Shown here: positions 63,120 to 64,000 of the stretch, piece after piece
How the letters are laid out: every line of letters begins with the position of its first letter
Position numbering within the stretch: the first letter of the stretch is position 1
NCBI GenBank assembly: GCA_963777855.1
Contig: CAVZRW010000004.1
Location: 62,001-126,000, forward strand
Source: Prado023 sp963777855
GTDB taxonomy: Bacteria; Actinomycetota; Actinomycetes; S36-B12; CAIYMF01
Reading direction: 5' to 3'
DNA: 64,000 nt
Position numbers and translations under genes: made by a program
Notes under the pieces: model-generated
Database searches by the model: none
What the model was told of the DNA's origin: nothing
The model's input: only the letters and a program-made list of their open reading frames with translations

Positions 63120-63803
63120 TCACGGCAGGAAGTGCACCATCGACGCTGCCCTCACATCGCTCATCTCGCCCTCATCCATCATCCCGTCGAAGAGCACCCC
63201 CTTTGGCCCGGTCAGGGTCAACTCGACCATGGCGGGGCGGGTGGTCCCACGACCCCGATCGATCGTGAACAGGCCCTCCTCGGTGTACTTGCTGTGGTTC
63301 TTGATGGAGGTCAGGTCTCCAGCACCGGTCCAGTGGACCGAGACCGACAGCGGCAACGTCTCGTCGGACACGACCTCCTCTTCCAGCACCGGATCCCAGA
63401 TCACGATGAGCGCGTCGCAGTCGAACGACAGGCTGGCCTCGGTCAGATCGCTGGTGATGGTGAAGGACGCGTCCTCAGCGAGCCCCCACACCTCGGCCGG
63501 GTAGGGGTCCCCGTTGCCGTCGACCAGCGTCGTCCCGAAGGCCACGACGGATGGCTGCTCCTGGCGGACCGGCCTGCTGCCCGAGACCCGGCTGGTCTCC
63601 ATGGCGTCGGCTCCCTGGACGTAGATCACCCTTGGCGTGCCGACTGCGGGCTCTTCGGGGGACCCCCAGAAGCCCGTGGCGGTCAGACCGTCGATCTTGT
63701 ACGACTCGACAGATGCTCCTGACGACACCGCGCCGACCGGGGCCGCGATCGCAGCGACGAGGGCAGCGGTGGCTACGGCGAGCACACTTCTCATTACCTT
63801 CAT
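63120..63803 (-). CDS. secreted protein of unknown function
   Basis: A 227-residue exported protein. The signal peptide MKVMRSVLAVATAALVAAIA ends near VGA-VS. The mature part is acidic and beta-rich (VIYVQGADAMETSRVSGSRP, FTITSDLTEASLSFDCDALI, LPLSVSVHWTGAGDLTSIKN). It has a single cysteine. AAGGAGGAG precedes ATG 63803. No family recognised. Confidence 0.7.
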   Translation of the reverse strand: MKVMRSVLAVATAALVAAIAAPVGAVSSGASVESYKIDGLTATGFWGSPEEPAVGTPRVIYVQGADAMETSRVSGSRPVRQEQPSVVAFGTTLVDGNGDPYPAEVWGLAEDASFTITSDLTEASLSFDCDALIVIWDPVLEEEVVSDETLPLSVSVHWTGAGDLTSIKNHSKYTEEGLFTIDRGRGTTRPAMVELTLTGPKGVLFDGMMDEGEMSDVRAASMVHFLP

Positions 63804-64000
63804 GACGAACTCCTCCTTGTGTCCACACATGCTGTCCGCAGGCATGCCCACCGAGGCCAACAGGAAGGGAGCGGGGTGTGAGCCCGCGTTTCGCCCCCCC
63901 CATTCCAGGGATCCCAGTTCGACCAGACCGACGCCCGCATGGCGTATCCCTTCGGACAACTCTCAACGTACGCGCGCCCCGGAACTGCTGGTAGGGGCTT

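Noticed and set aside
63009..63120. A P-loop-like LVLGDAGMGKPPLA in a plus-strand frame
   Set aside because: The expected Ser/Thr after GK is proline, the frame is opened by a stop codon just upstream, and no further ATPase motif follows. Possibly a relic, not supportable.
62634..63268. Strong GAAGGAGG site and GTG at 62651 opening a 205-codon plus-strand frame
   Set aside because: Third positions are not G/C-rich, the sequence is Arg/Ser/Pro low complexity, and it overlaps the better supported minus-strand lipoprotein remnant.

Overview
The window is very GC-rich DNA from an actinobacterium. Third codon positions are almost all G or C, GTG starts are common, several genes overlap by GTGA or ATGA, and the gene families are typical of Actinomycetota: a GT4-type glycogen enzyme beginning MRVGLLTREWPPE, an ECF42-type sigma factor with a YCII partner, DUF6325 and SHOCT small proteins, and a mycothiol-style ArsC. 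A Micrococcales relative such as Intrasporangiaceae/Dermatophilaceae is plausible but not proven. I see no rRNA, tRNA, CRISPR array, intact insertion sequence or phage.

Layout. 0-13.4 kb: glycogen enzyme, an unknown Rossmann-like protein, a short macro-domain protein, a leaderless AAA ATPase, a YidB-like gene with a frameshift, a DUF445 protein, a phosphate permease, a SpoIID-domain protein, an ABC transporter operon (two FtsX-type permeases plus ATPase) and two small proteins. 13.6-25 kb: gamma-glutamyltransferase, M20 amidohydrolase, a glutaredoxin-like protein, aquaporin Z, a dCMP deaminase-like enzyme, a TPP-riboswitch-controlled thiamine-precursor ECF transporter (YkoE plus an ATPase-ATPase-T fusion), a lipoprotein and a DUF3592-like protein. 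25-28.4 kb: a crcB pair, a lipase-like hydrolase and a HAD phosphatase. 28.5-33.7 kb: two esterases, an ATP-grasp protein and an aminotransferase on one strand. 33.9-43.6 kb: hemolysin III, two epimerases, the YCII/ECF42 pair, a FUSC transporter, PncB, an FMN reductase and a PQQ-type sugar dehydrogenase. 43.7-46.1 kb: metalloid island (aquaglyceroporin, ArsC, GNAT, MerB-like protein). 46-55.7 kb: NlpC/P60 protein, polysaccharide deacetylase, phosphofructokinase, a membrane protein, an SGNH hydrolase and an amino-acid ABC transporter. 55.8-64 kb: accessory stretch with a perfect 58-nt palindrome, a repeat protein, a metallophosphoesterase, a Fic protein, unknown membrane and secreted proteins, and several gene remnants.

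Two patches, about 30.3-33.0 kb and 53.4-55.3 kb, break six otherwise normal genes with many one-base frameshifts. Most of those I could reconstruct are an extra G placed directly before a C on the + strand, whichever strand the gene is on. That points to a sequencing or consensus artefact, so these genes are probably intact in the organism.

The non-coding part is unusually structured. Two related two-tier palindromes (13.45 and 32.3 kb) share one arm and the flanking G-rich tract. There are also stem-loops at 15.2, 18.2, 47.5, 48.8 and 51.2 kb, a 5 x 14-bp tandem array at 51.1 kb, and candidate operators upstream of hemolysin III (34.7 kb), the metalloid genes (43.7 kb) and a 61-residue zinc-ribbon-like protein (62.1 kb, resembling an iron box).
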